Below, piece by piece: positions 37,801-49,864 of a stretch of DNA of 64,000 nt (positions are counted from its first letter, which is position 1; each line of letters begins with the position of its first letter). The translations under genes and the position numbers were made by a program. This DNA is from Viscum album (taxonomy: Eukaryota > Streptophyta > Magnoliopsida > Santalales > Viscaceae): the NCBI GenBank assembly GCA_963277665.1, contig OY728159.1:1020413343-1020477342 (forward strand), given 5' to 3'. The notes under the pieces are model-generated. The model was not told the origin of the DNA, searched no databases, and was given only the letters and a program-made list of their open reading frames with translations.

Positions 37801-39150
37801 ATATCTTTCATGATAACATTTTAGGGTTACCACCTATAAGGGAAGTGGAGTTTACGATTGATCTCATTTTGGGGACCAGTCCTATTTCCCTTCCATCTTA
37901 TAGGATATGACTAAAAGAGTTAAGGGAATTGAAAGTGTATTTGGAGTATATGGAAAGCAAGGTTTTTATTCGACCAAGTAAATATCTATGGGAAACCTCG
38001 GTTTTTTTGAATAAATCTGATATAACTCTTCAACTGTGCGTTGATTATCATAACTTTAACGAAGTTATGATAAAGAATTTATATCCACTTCCACACATTG
38101 ATGATAGGTTTGATAAATTGAGGGGAGCTCAACGGTTCTCTAAAATTGACTTGCAATTAGGATATCATCAATTATGAGTTTGAAAGGAAGATATTATGAA
38201 GATAGATTTTAGAAGCAGATATGGCCACTACGAATACATAGTCATGAATTTTGGTCTCATGAATACACCAACAATCTTCATGGATTTGATGAATCAGATA
38301 TTTTAGCAATATCTAGAATATTTTTTTGTGGTGTTTGTTGATGAGATCATGGTGTTTTCAAAGACAATGACTGAGCATGAAGAACACCTAGAAAAAATGT
38401 TACAAATATTGAGAAATCATTGTTTGTATGAAAAACTATCTATATGTGATTTTTGGATATAGGAGGTATGCTTTCTTGGACATGTGATTTTTGAAAAAGT
38501 TATTTAGTTGGATCATGAAATGATAGAAGATGTGATCTCGTAGAAACCGCTGAAGAATGTCTTTGGGATACAAATATTTCTTGGTCTAGTTGGTTATTAC
38601 TGATGCTTTGGGCATGACTTCTCACAGATATCCTTTCCAATGATAATATTAACAAAGAATAATGCTCCATTCTAATGGATAGAGGAATGCTAGAAGACTT
38701 TCTATGAGATGAAATTTCATCTTACTTCGGCACCTATATTGATTTTTCTAGAATCAAAATGGAAATACGTGGTGTATTGTGATGCTTCCAGATTAGGGTT
38801 GGGCTGTGTTATTATTCAAGTAGACCATGTTGTGGCTTATGGCTCATAAAAGTTGAGAGTTCACAAGAAGAATTACCCAACACATGACTTAGAATTAGCA
38901 TTAGTCATTCATGCCTTGAAGACTTGGCATAATTATCTCTTTGGTGGGAAATTTATCATGTTCACAGACCACAAAATATTGAAACACATTTTCTCATAGA
39001 AAGATTTGAATTTGAGGCAAAGGATATTGATGGATTATCTCTAAATGTTTGAATTATTACTTGATGTATACACCAGAAAAAGGGAATTCAGTGGAAGATG
39101 CATTGAGCAGAAATTCATATACTCGGTTAGCGAAAGAAGCATCGTATGGA
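37801..39150 (+). pseudogene. pol: Element D reverse transcriptase and RNase H relic
   Basis: Blocks are [58 protein letters not shown] and FVVFVDEIMVFS. The catalytic box is FVDE: codon 38343-38345 is Glu instead of Asp. RNase H shows YCDASRLGLG (about 38778), LELALVIHALKTWHNYLFGG and FTDHKILKHIFS (about 38965). Stops are scattered. Confidence 0.83.
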
Positions 39151-39369
39151 TAGAATTTGATTTTAGTCTTAGTTGACATGCATGTGGAATGTGAAGACCA
39201 AGGTGATTTTGTGGTTTTCGTTTTAGCTATGATTGTTCTTGATTTAGTACGTATGGTCAAATAGGCACAATAATCTGATGCAGAATGCCTGGTTATGAGT
39301 ACAGAACTCAATGGTGGGGAGACCAGCGAGGGTTGGAAACATGATGGGAGTTCAATTTTGCATTTCAAA

Positions 39370-40200
39370 GATCGAATAGTTATACTTATGTCCTTTCATG
39401 AACAACTTATTCATTCTTACCACCATTAGATTTGGGATGTTCATCCAGGAACACAAAAGATGTATAAGGTGATGAAGGTGTAGTTTTGGCGGAGAGGCAT
39501 GAAAAGGAAGGTGGTCGAGTTCATCTTGCAGTGCTTAACTTTTCAATAGGTTAAAGTAGAGCATAAAATACCAGTGGGTATGTAGTAGTCTTTACCAATC
39601 CTAGTGTGGAAATGGGATCAGATAGTGATGTATTTGGTTACAGTTCTCCCAAGAATGGTTCAGAAACACAATGCTGTATGGGTGATAGTGGATCGGCTAA
39701 CCAAGTCGGCTAATTTCATTCCAATTAGTAAAACTCATATGGTGGAGTATCTATCCAAAATATACATAAAAAAAGTGGTAAAGAGACCTAGAGTACTAGT
39801 GTCAATAGTCTCAGACAAATATCTGAAGTTCATGTCTTCATTTTGGAAATCCTTACAGAAATCCCTTGGCACTCAGTTGAATATGATCATGGAGTATCAT
39901 CCTCAGATGGATGGGAAATCCGAATGGATGATACAGAATTTCAAAGACATGTTGCAGGATTCTATAATAAATTTTGGTGGATCATGGGAGGAACACTTAC
40001 CCTTAATGGATTTATCATATAATAATAGCTATCGGACCTTAATACATATGGCTTCGCTTGAAGTATTGTATGGGATTACTTATCATTCTCTACTATACTG
40101 GGTGGAAACAGGTGAAACTTCACTAGTCAGACCGATCCTTGTCCAAGAAATGACAGAGAAGATTCAGATAATCATAAATAGGATGGAGACATCTTAGAGT
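39370..40200 (+). pseudogene. Element D integrase relic
   Basis: The zinc region (39400-39550) shows HSYHH, VHPGTQKMY and one Cys (QCLTFQ), with the CxxC pair broken. The longest open frame in the element (39604-40197, 197 codons) covers the core. The first catalytic Asp is Tyr (VMYLVTVLP, usually MDFV), the second Asp is kept in VSDKYLKF and the Glu in GKSEWMIQNFKDML. A stop follows METS. Confidence 0.83.
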
Positions 40201-40670
40201 CATCAGAAATATTATGTGGATAACTGTTGACGGTTTTTGTCCTTTGCAGTGGGTGATCATGTGTTCTTAAGGATTTATACCAGGCTCAGACATCATCGTT
40301 TTGGGAAGTAGGGCAAGTGATATCCTTAATACATTGGACCCTTTGAGATACTGGAATGGGTTGGAGAGGTGGAATAATGTTTGTAACTACCACCATGATT
40401 CAGTTTGGTGCACAATTTGTTCCACGTATCTCGGTTGAAGAAGTATCAACCTGATCCGGACCATGTGATCAGATGAGATCACATTGACCTAGAATTAGAT
40501 GCTCTATTGGTACATATACCAGTGTGGATAGTGGATAGGCAATAAAAAGTCTTGGATGGAAAAAGAATTAGTCCATTGAGGATTCTATGGCAGCATGGTC
40601 AGATTCATGAAGAGACTTGGGAACGCGAGAAGGAAATGAAATACCAATGATCGGAACTCTTTCAAGGCAA
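40201..40670 (+). pseudogene. Element D chromodomain relic
   Basis: Broken frames read PVWIVDR, KVLDGKRISPLRILWQHG and HEETWEREKEMKYQ, ending ELFQGKAG. This is the third chromodomain tail in the window, each from a different family. Stops replace Gln codons. Confidence 0.72.
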
Positions 40671-40708
40671 GGCTGGTTTTCTACTTTCTGGGGATGGAAA
40701 GAAAAATG

Positions 40709-40718
40709 GTGGGGAGAA
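40709..40718 (+). other. Polypurine tract of element D
   Basis: GTGGGGAGAA directly before the TGTAGTACC start of the 3' LTR. Confidence 0.75.
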
Positions 40719-42776
40719 TGTAGTACCCCCGGTTTCTGGTACATAAACCTTTCCTTTTGTTTTTATGTATATAAAGTATAAGGGGAAAAGATGGGAGAGT
40801 TTGGTGAACTTTAAATAAGTTTTGGGGGATAAAGGAGAGGCACACGGGTTGTGCACGGTTTCTCCAAACCGTGCGGACATCCTAGGAGAAACAGTGTGCA
40901 TTAATAGGTTGAAGGCAGAGAGATTTAGCACAGTGTGTGCATAGTTAAGGAGACCATGTTATGAGGTCATGAAAGGGCCTATCTAGATAGTATCTAATGC
41001 ATGGTTAGTGTACAGTTTGTCTAATAGTGCGAACTAACCGTGTGTGTGGTTAAAGTGGGATCCTAAAAAAGTGGATCTCACATGTTTTCCCTCTAAGTTT
41101 CTTTTTTTTTTGCTCCTAAGCATCCCTAAATCGGGATTTATCTTCCTTGAAGGTATAATAACCTCTCCCAATAATTTTGGAGTCAATCCAAAGGCTTCCC
41201 TTGGCAATTCAAATCCAGATTCATGAGGTATGTGATCGTTCTTCATCATTCTTGATCAGTTTCTTAGATCTACTTTGATCTACTTCTCCTATATTCTTGG
41301 TTTCAGAGATATACACATTTTATGGGTAGATATATGAGTTTTTATACCAAATAAGTTAATATTTAGTCTTTATATTTCTAGGAGAATAGATCTAAGGTGG
41401 TTCCGTGAAGAATCGACCGGGTTTTCTTGAGTGTTCTTCGTCCGTTGTCAAGTTTAGTCAAAACTTTTGAGGTAGGTTGCTTCAATATCATATCCTCTTT
41501 CTATAATTGATTGGATTAGTTTCAAATTGAGTAAATTGGATAATATTTATTGTTAAATCTTGGTTTGATACACATAATAAATCCCTTTAGTGAAGATTTA
41601 TCATTTTTGGTAGATTTGTGAAATCTTGATAAATTGTTGTTCAAATTGTTTTAGTTTCTTGAATTAAAAATGGTAATTTTAAATAGTGGATTTTCTAGAA
41701 CTCTTAAATGGTTTTATTGGTTAGGGGTTTCAACAAAAATATTTTTTATTGAAATGATTTGTCATTATAATGGTTTTAATGAAAAATGGTTTTCTATAAA
41801 AATGGAGATTTTATTGGAAGGGTTGTTTTGGAATGATATTTGGGCATGTGTGGTGTGTGTGTTTCATGTTTCATATATATTCCTTGGTTGAAATGTGACC
41901 TTTTACTCAGTTCCAAAGGGTTTATGGCTCATGGGATATAATTACCTTGTGATGACTTGGTAGATCGATGAGAAACCGCTCATGAGTATGGAATTGTCAT
42001 CGTGTAGCATGTATGGTTGGTTGTGTGGATGTATGGAATGGATTGGGTATAAAAAAGGAATGTTGTGAAATGGTTTTAAATATTTTTTAGTTATTTTTGT
42101 AGAAAAATAACTTTCTGGAAAATTGGTTTCAATTTCACTTTTATTCTATTGGTTGCAGATAGTTTTAGAAACTTTTTTATACTTAGTTATAAAACGTTTT
42201 GATAAATTATTTTATATAAACTATTTTATCATAATATTGATAACTCTTATATACTAGTGGAATTAGTAGGGAAGTCATTGGGGAAAATCTAATGAGTGTT
42301 ATACTCACCCCCGATTTGGCACTTTGGTGATTTTGTAGATGCGATCTTTTGAGACATGGGAAATGGTAAAGTATCAAATGTTAATAGCACCACCTCATGA
42401 TACATGGGATGTTCGGTGATTGTGGAGCTTGGAGATTGTAGAGTATGGAGTCTTGTAGTATTTTGGGAGTCTTTAATTTTTCATCTAGTGTTTACTTTGA
42501 TAATTTTTTGGTCTTCCTCTATTTCAGACCTTGGAGAGGTTTTGATATGAATAAAGTAGTTGTGTTGTCTTGTTTTTTTTCATGCATCATTTAGTAAACA
42601 GTTTGGTTATGGTTTATTGGTTTAATGGTTTATTTACTAAAGGGTAAATCATACCCCACTTGTATTTGAAACCCTTCGGCATTTATTTCAAGCCTTTATC
42701 ATCTTAGGGATGTCACTTAAGGCCAAGTAATGACTCATTGTACTCTCAAGCGAATGAAAATTAGTGGGTTATTACA
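40719..42776 (+). repeat. Element D 3' LTR
   Basis: It starts TGTAGTACCCCC and ends ATTACA. At 40853-40874 a perfect hairpin occurs: GCACGGTTT, a four-base loop, AAACCGTGC. More ACCGTG/CACGGT motifs continue to about 41050. Confidence 0.88.
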
Positions 42777-42781
42777 AATAA
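42777..42781. other. Target-site duplication of element D, right copy (AATAA)
   Basis: Matches 33486-33490. Confidence 0.85.
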
Positions 42782-43773
42782 CTTCTAAGTAAAGGCTTGA
42801 ATTGGAATTCTATGGTTGTCATTGAGTTCAGTGTGTGGGTTTTACCCTAGGTGCGATATATCCTTGAAACATGTCAATTGTTCGGGTTAAAGCACAATCA
42901 TATGGGTGAATGTTTTAAAGTAAAATAAATTAATAAATTTATTTATTTTATTACCTAACTGAATAAGAATTATATAAATATATGAATATGGTGTATTATC
43001 TGGGTTAGCTGCTAAATTCTGGAGATCTAGAGAGCTGTTAGAGGAGTTTTCATTAGAGAACGAAAACCAGATCAAAGATTGATAATCGCTGTTCAACATA
43101 ATTCAAGGATCTATCCAATGAAAACTATGTGGAATCGTTCTTCATCAGTGATCGATCAAGGCCGAGGTAGGATATTGATTTTTTCTTTTATTTTTCCTTA
43201 TACCATTCAACTAATTAATTGATTAGCGGATTGTGCGTATTGAGGGTATGGGTTAGATTTATCTGGTAATTGGAGAATTACTTTCTGATTATCATATTAT
43301 CTATTAGTTCATCATTTTAATGAAAAAAAATTAAGGTCAACATGAACATTGGACAAGGTTCATTCCTCATGTTTCTAGTTTTTTTCTTTTCTTCCCCTTT
43401 GATGGTGAACCCATGGCTTGTGATTCGATGAATATCAAGAAATCAACCATTGTGCACCTGATTATTGGCGCAATGGTTTGATACAACATATATGGACTTG
43501 GAATGGCTTGATAATCTTACAACGATGGAAGCAGAAAAAAATATGATTAAATTGGAGATACCTAATCTTTGTGTTCTTCGATATGAAACAATAGAATACA
43601 CATGTGGATGATTCCCGAATGAAATCGAGTGGCTGGAACCTAGTGATGGATGATGGTGCGGCTTATCTGATGATGTTCTATGGTTTTTGGCATGGGGCAT
43701 GGACAGATTGATGACTAGTGGAGCAGGTTGAGATGCATGAAATAGGTATGGGATTTTAAAAAATCCTGTAACA

Positions 43774-44438
43774 TTTATGTAGTTTTGGCTATGTGATGCA
43801 TGTTATTCAATAAAATGATATTTTATATTGAAAATGTGCACTCTAAGTCATATTGGAAACATCATGTGTTTAATTGATGTTTGGTCGATGCATATGCATC
43901 AAAAAATGAATTATGGATCATTTTCTAAATGTTTTAAAATAATCTGAGCTCGTTTACTTGATTATGGAATGTGACACTTGTTTTTGAGTAAAATGACATT
44001 TTTATATTGAAAATGCGCACTTTGAGTCATACTAGTCACATCTTGTATCATATTGATTTGAGCTTAATTTATACACATCAAAAAATGAATTATGGATCAT
44101 TATCCTAATGTTACAAGACAATATGAGCTTGTCTTATCAGTTTTGTCTATGTGACATGCATTTTATACTAAAATAAAAAAATTATATTGAAAACATTCTC
44201 TTTGAGTCACACTAGCCACATCATGTGTCTGATTGATGTCTGCTCGATTCATACGCATCAAAAATGTATTATAGATCATTTTTGTGAAGTTTAAAAAAAA
44301 TTCAATCTCATTTACTTCATTTTCTCTATGTGACACATGTTCAGTGTATAATGACACTTTTATATTTAAAATGTGCACTTTGAGTTATACCGGCCACATT
44401 TTGTGTCAGATTAACATGAGATCATTTCTTACACATCA
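43774..44438 (+). repeat. Satellite array S2, left part
   Basis: The same monomer as S1, with landmarks at 43821, 44000, 44180 and 44358. Interrupted by a solo LTR after ACACATCA. Confidence 0.85.
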
Positions 44439-45735
44439 TGTAGGACCCCAGGACACCCTGAGAGGGGAGGGGTGAATCAGGGTGTCAACTTTTTCTTTTA
44501 AAAACAAGGATCTTGTTCCCACGTAAGTAGGAACTAGTTAAACATGTATAATGGATATGATCAGTAATGAAACATTCACATGAAAAGAGGTGACACAAGA
44601 ATTTTTACTTGTTTCACCACTAAGGGCTACATCCAAGGATCATACGCTGACAATTTTTTGGTCGTGCCAAATTCCACTAATATTCACTAGTTGTGGATTA
44701 CAAAGGTTCGGGAAAAACCACTCTGTCCCAGGCTCACTTCCTTAAAAAAAGTTTCAAGATAGCTGACAGTGTCCCTCGGGTCACTCTCATTGACTCCCCC
44801 TGGCTCACTGCCTTTGGTGAAGTCCCACTCAGTTTATAGACATGAAGGTCTCATCAATATATTTTCATTGAAGTATTTGCCTCTACTTAGCATGAGACTC
44901 TGCTTGCATCGAAGACCGGTAATGATGCTCTTGAACGCACTGATCCACTGAACCGGATAATCAGAAAGTGAAAACAGGATACACAGATGATTCCGCGTAG
45001 GAAAAACCCTTTTCATGTAAGTTAACACTTTGCGTCGAAGGTATTGGGAAATCTTCCAGCTTTCATGCAGCTCCAAAAAGACCGGCGGGCTTCAGCAACA
45101 CCTGGCGCGCTTCTCCAAGCTTGGCGTGCAAGTTTCAAGATGACGCACAAGTCTCAACGTGAAAGTCCAAACCGGCATGCAAGTTCACCTCAACCACTTG
45201 TGCGACACTCACTTCTTCAACTTCAAACTTGCATGACTCACTTCCTTACTCACCCAAGCCACCTTGGGTATGAAAAAAAACGACTGGCGCGCAACTTATA
45301 CTTGTGCGACCTACACACCACTTGCGTGACCATCACACCTGCGCGACAAGAGCTCTGATTTTCTCTAAGTGTTGAGCTCGTCACTGAATGAGGAGGATTC
45401 GACATGTATTTATAGGCATTTGGACAACCTTCACGATGGCGTGCAAGTCTCCCCTCGGCGCGCAAGTTCCAGCACGCAACTCCAACTGCCCAAGCCTCTG
45501 TCACACTACTCACTTGCGCAGCCAAACCAGTACTTGTGCGGCCCTCTTTCCTTTTCCATATTTTGATGTTATGATCTTGAAAAACAATAGGCGTGAAAAG
45601 AAATCCATTTTTTCAACAAATTTGTATGTCATGGTTTTTCTTTGTCAACAATCACAACACTGATGTCCACTTTGTCAACAAACACAATATCCTCAAAAAT
45701 GCTTCAGTGATACCTTGAGGGATTTTTTCCCAACA
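44439..45735. repeat. Solo LTR (1297 bp) inserted in the satellite
   Basis: It begins TGTAGGACC and ends CCCAACA, flanked by CATCA (44434-44438) and CCTCA (45736-45740), a 5-bp duplication with one change. Removing 1302 bases gives a monomer spacing of exactly 179. The word GAGGGGTGAATCAGG near the start is common in plant copia-type LTRs, but I cannot assign a family. No coding domain. Several GCGCGCAAG/CTTGCGCGA motifs lie at 45070-45545, and open frames across them are not genes. Confidence 0.8.
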
Positions 45736-45740
45736 CCTCA

Positions 45741-46290
45741 CAAATATATTATGTATAGTTTTCCTAACGTATCAAGACAATATGAGCACATTTTCCCAGT
45801 TTTATTTATTGGATGGGCATTTTACATTGAAGTGACTATTTTATATTGAAAACCCACACTTTGATTCATACCGGATACATCATGTGTCTGATTGACACAT
45901 GATCAATTCATACACATAACAAATGAATTGTGTATTGTATCATTAATATTTGAAAACAACCTAGGATCTTTTAGTCAGTTTTGGCTTATTGATGTGTGTT
46001 TTAGAGAAAAATGACACTATAATATTGAAAATGTGAACTTTGAGTCATATCAGCTGCATCACATGTAAAATTGATTTTCAGCTAAATCATCCACATCAAA
46101 AATTAATTATGGAACATTTTCTTAATGTTTAATAAAAATCCAAGCTCATTTACTTAGTTTTGGATTCCTGATGTGTGTTTACTCTAAAATTACAGTTTTA
46201 TAATGAAAAAACACACTTTGAGTAATGCCCACCACATCATGTGTCCAATTGATACATGGTTGATTCGTTTATGTAACAAATGAATAACGT
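45741..46290 (+). repeat. Satellite array S2, right part
   Basis: Landmarks at 45839, 46018 and 46196 continue the 179-bp register. The array fades at about 46290, about 80 bases of AT-rich sequence before element E. Confidence 0.82.
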
Positions 46291-46368
46291 GAATCTCACG
46301 TATGATACCTATGAATTTTTATTTTCAAAATTAAAATATTGTTTTATTTATTTTACGCTGAATATTTA

Positions 46369-47546
46369 TGTTGTTTTATATTATTATAATTAAAATCCAT
46401 TTTCCTTGTTTTTACATTTGTTCTGTTCATATTCCTGTGTTATTGGGCTTATTCTTGTTCCTCTGGTGCTGCTAGGCTCCATGTTAGGCTATTGGGTGTG
46501 GGTTTTTTACTGGGATATTCACTTGGGCTGCTGTATTTCTGGCCAGCCTCATCCTGGAATTCCACCATGGCCATCTAGATATCTTGAATGTTGAATATGT
46601 TTTATTAATATCCATCAAAAAACTCATTGGTGTGCCGTTTTTGTTTCTTGGTGACCCTTATCCACTACCTCCCTTCCTCTCCGTTCCTACATGTCTTGAT
46701 TTTCTCATGATATTTTTCACCCACATAGCTTCGCGATCCTTCCACCCTCTCTCAACCATCTACACATCCCCTCAAATCCTATGCTTCTATGCCAATTACC
46801 TTGGTACTACCTTGATATTATCAATTAATCGGGCCCTTCATCATATGTGTCTTCTTCATCTTTAACATATGTTGTCTAGAGTGTTCGAGAGAGAGGAGGA
46901 GTTCTGACAATTCTTCTTTGGAACCTTCACAATACCTATTTCATTGATCCCCTTTGGTGGAGACCTCACCTCTTGCGGGTCTTTTTCATCTTATACCCCT
47001 TCAAGAAATACCAGCAACAATAGTCCAGTTCTCCAGCTATCTTCTTGGGTTATTAGTGTAGGCCTGAGATTTTTGAGGTTGTATTTTTTTATTATGAGTT
47101 GTATATTCTTCATTCTTATCAGTCAGCATTGGGGTTTTCATGTGTGTGTTCATCCAATTCGAGGGAATACATTACCATCTTTGAGTCGGGATTCATCTTC
47201 ATCTCCTAGAGTGACGAGGTCCCTGTTCTCATATAGCTTATATGGTCCACATGAATTTATCTTTATTTTAATCTCCTTGTTGTATTCTTGTTACTTTTTT
47301 TCATAATAATAATGTAATATGGTGTTGTTCTTGCCATGTAGTAGGACCAAATAGGTCCCAATAACATAAATAATTTGTGTTATTTAATTTTCATCACTTC
47401 GTTTGTTGTATGATCACATATCCTCACAGTTCTCATTCTTTTTTACTTCTATTTCTTGAACTACTTTAATTATCAAATCTTATTCATATCTCTTGTGATT
47501 GTTTTGGTTTTTTTGTTCTATTCAAACACCCACACCTTACTTCACA
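46369..47546 (+). repeat. Element E 5' LTR
   Basis: About 1178 bases, starting TGTTG and ending CTTCACA. It matches 49044-49600 followed by 60041-60678. Open frames within (46406-46594, 46584-46865, 46944-47306) have equivalents at shifted positions in the other LTR and are not genes. Confidence 0.8.
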
Positions 47547-47581
47547 ATTGGTATCAGAACCTTTATTTTTGACATAATCCT

Positions 47582-48340
47582 GACATCTCTTAAACTTGAA
47601 TTTTGAGAAATTTGATAGAGAAAATTATTTTAACTTATAGAGAGTAAAAATGATGGTGTTTCTTGTCCAAAACTATTTCACAGATGCTCTTTTAGGCCTT
47701 AAGAAAGCTATAGTAACTTTCTCTGCTGAAGGGAAGTTGTCCGCCTATGTTGATTTTGACACCAGTATACTTGATAAATCCCACTATATATTATTGTTAA
47801 CCTAAGGTGATAAGGTCCTATTTAAATTCATGCATGAAACCACTTATAAGGGAATATGGATTAAACTTGAACATGTATATATGTATAAGTCTCTTCTGGG
47901 TCGTTTATAAAAGAAAATGAGACTTTATACAATTAAAATGAACCCTAGATCTTCTTCTTGTGTTCATCTTGATAATTTTAATAAAGTAATTCTTGACATA
48001 GCTAATATATATCTTAAAATAATCGATGAAGACCATTCCATAATCGTTTTGACTTACCTTGATGATTCTTTTAACTCTTTAAAAGACTCTATGATGTACG
48101 GTAGGGAATCGATAACTTTAGAAGTGGTTAAATCGGTGGTGTTATATCGAGATCTTAAAACACATGGTTTTGAGGATGAATTTAATGTCAAATATGAACC
48201 ACAACTAATGTATTTGAATGTTCAAATGAAAAATAATGAAAGGAAAGATAAGAAAAGTTTTAAGAATTTCTGGTGTTTCGAGTGTGGCGTGACCTGACAC
48301 ATTAAACTATATTGTCCGGACTTTAAAAATAAAGATAGTA
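47582..48340 (+). pseudogene. gag: Element E copia gag relic
   Basis: Reads LNFEKFDRENYFNL-stop-RVKM at the start, where copia gag has Trp, so TGG became TAG. Then come the 126-codon open block (47917-48297) and a zinc knuckle WCFECGVT-stop-HIKLYC (about 48270-48315), CX2CX4HX4C with one codon turned into TGA. This is the capsid/nucleocapsid of Ty1/copia (UBN2-type). It is followed by non-coding sequence rather than a protease. Four or more stops, no obvious frameshift. Confidence 0.8.
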
Positions 48341-49043
48341 TGGCCCAGTGTCATGTTGAAAGCCCCAGGTATGCCTCGGGTTCTCCACTGTAAATGTTCT
48401 TTAAATTTTTTTGGCATCCCCTTTGTTATAATTTGGCATATATTCTTTATAGTATTTCTTTTTCGATCCTAGGATTGGCCTTGCTTTCTTTATAGGGTAA
48501 CCTAGTTAGAAGAGAGGGTTTTTGAGGGATGGACTAAGCTATTTGGTCTTAGGTGGATAATTTCATGTCAGCTTCTAGTTTTTTGGTTGTTGTGTTCTTA
48601 TACTAACTTATTACAGTTTCATTATTGTTTGATCTTTGATATATTTTCTTGATCACCATATTTTTTCCTCAAGAAGGTTCTATTTTTAGGTATCTTCATG
48701 ATTGGGTTTTTTCTGTTTGTGGTGTACCAAGGTAATAATGGTTAGTTTTTTTATTCTTAGATAATTATATTTCTAAGAAATATTTAGTAATTTTTTATAG
48801 TAGTAGATGTGTAGTATAGGTAGAACATGTGATACTACTGACACAAGATATGTGGTAATCACATTGGGTAATTACTTTGTAGACATATATTTTTTTCTAT
48901 TTGAAAATATACCCACACTACTGATATTTTATGTTAGATATATTTCAGGAATGCCATCTTTTTTGTTTTCATTTTATTTTCAGTAGATAGAGATTTTTTA
49001 ATTTTGGTTTTCAAAAATAAAATCCTTTTTTTAAATAAAAAAT
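48341..49043 (+). other. Non-coding remainder of element E
   Basis: About 700 AT-rich bases with no recognisable pol domain in any frame. It lies where a full copia element would have about 3.5 kb of coding sequence. Confidence 0.6.
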
Positions 49044-49600
49044 TGTGTTTTTTTGTATTATTATTATGAAAATACATTTTTACCATATAGACTTGTGTTC
49101 TGTTGGGCTTCCTGTGTTATCGAGCCTCATCTTGGGCCTCTGGTGTTGTTGGGATCCATGTTGGGTCATTGGGCATGGGCTGTTTGCTGGGATATTTTCT
49201 TGGTTTGTTCTATTTTTGGCCCACCTCATCCTGGTGTGCCACTTTGGCGATCTGAATATCATGAATGTTGAATGCTATTTATTAATCTTCATCTGAAGGC
49301 TTCTACATGTGTCATTTTTATTTCTAAGTGACCCTTATCCACTACCACCCTTCTGCTCCCTACCTTTCGTGTGTCCTGCTTTTCCCAAGATCTATTTTAC
49401 CCAACTGGAATCGCAATCCTTCCACTCTCGCTCATTCATCCACACATCCCTTCACATCCTACACCTTTCACCTTGTCACCTTGGCTCTGTCCTACTATTA
49501 TTACTATTTGTGGCCCTTAATCATATGTTACTTCTTCGTCTTTAGTATACGTTTTCTAGAGTGTTTTGGAGAGAGGAGGAGTCCCTATAGTTCTTATTTG
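49044..49600 (+). repeat. Element E 3' LTR, left part
   Basis: Homologous to 46369-46913. Interrupted at TTCTTATTTG by the MULE. Confidence 0.8.
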
Positions 49601-49790
49601 GGTGTTCTTTTAATACATTTAAAAAAAATCAAAAAAAACTGTTAGGGAGAAACTTTTTTTCAAAATGAACCTTAAAGGTGGCATCGTGGATGCCACCTTT
49701 GCATTTCGGGTGAAAGGCGGCATCCGTGATGCCGCCTTTACACTAGGGCTGAAAGGTGGCACCCGCGATGCCGCCTTTCCCCTAACAAAA
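49601..49790 (+). repeat. MULE left terminal inverted repeat with three 27-bp hairpins
   Basis: After the AT-rich tip, three hairpin units lie at 49674-49700, 49713-49739 and 49752-49778, a regular 39-bp period. Arms are AAAGG(C/T)GGCA(T/C) and its complement with a five-base loop. The first two are perfect and the third has one mismatch. Because 39 is a multiple of 3, one frame reads a 13-residue repeat (KGGIxDAAF), which I consider accidental. Confidence 0.85.
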
Positions 49791-49864
49791 AAAATTGTTG
49801 ATTTTTTTATGTTTTGTTTTGTTTATATATTTATTTATATACATAATTCATAAAAATGTTTACG

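Larger units (their letters stand above)
33491..42776 (+). mobile_element. Element D: complete chromovirus-type Ty3/gypsy retrotransposon
   Basis: The LTRs at 33491-35527 and 40719-42776 are similar in length (2037 and 2058) and align throughout. The flanks are perfect AATAA duplications. Internal order is primer site, gag, protease, RT, RNase H, integrase, chromodomain, polypurine tract. The element is full-length but carries stops and at least one frame change, and no nested element lies inside it. Confidence 0.92.
33315..43773. other. Unclassified ~1.15-kb insertion in the satellite, itself split by element D
   Basis: Excluding element D and its 5-bp duplication, about 1.16 kb separates the satellite register at offset ~92 from offset ~132, so the insert replaced roughly 40 bases. 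It starts TGTACAAAAGG and ends CCTGTAACA, which suits an LTR, and contains a TATA-like TTATATAAATATATG at about 42970. No 5-bp duplication is visible and I recognise no coding sequence, so a decayed solo LTR is only a guess. Confidence 0.45.

Noticed and set aside
45044..45663. Several overlapping frames of 65-104 codons
   Set aside because: They lie inside the solo LTR, follow the GCGCGCAAG motif repeats, and resemble no protein.
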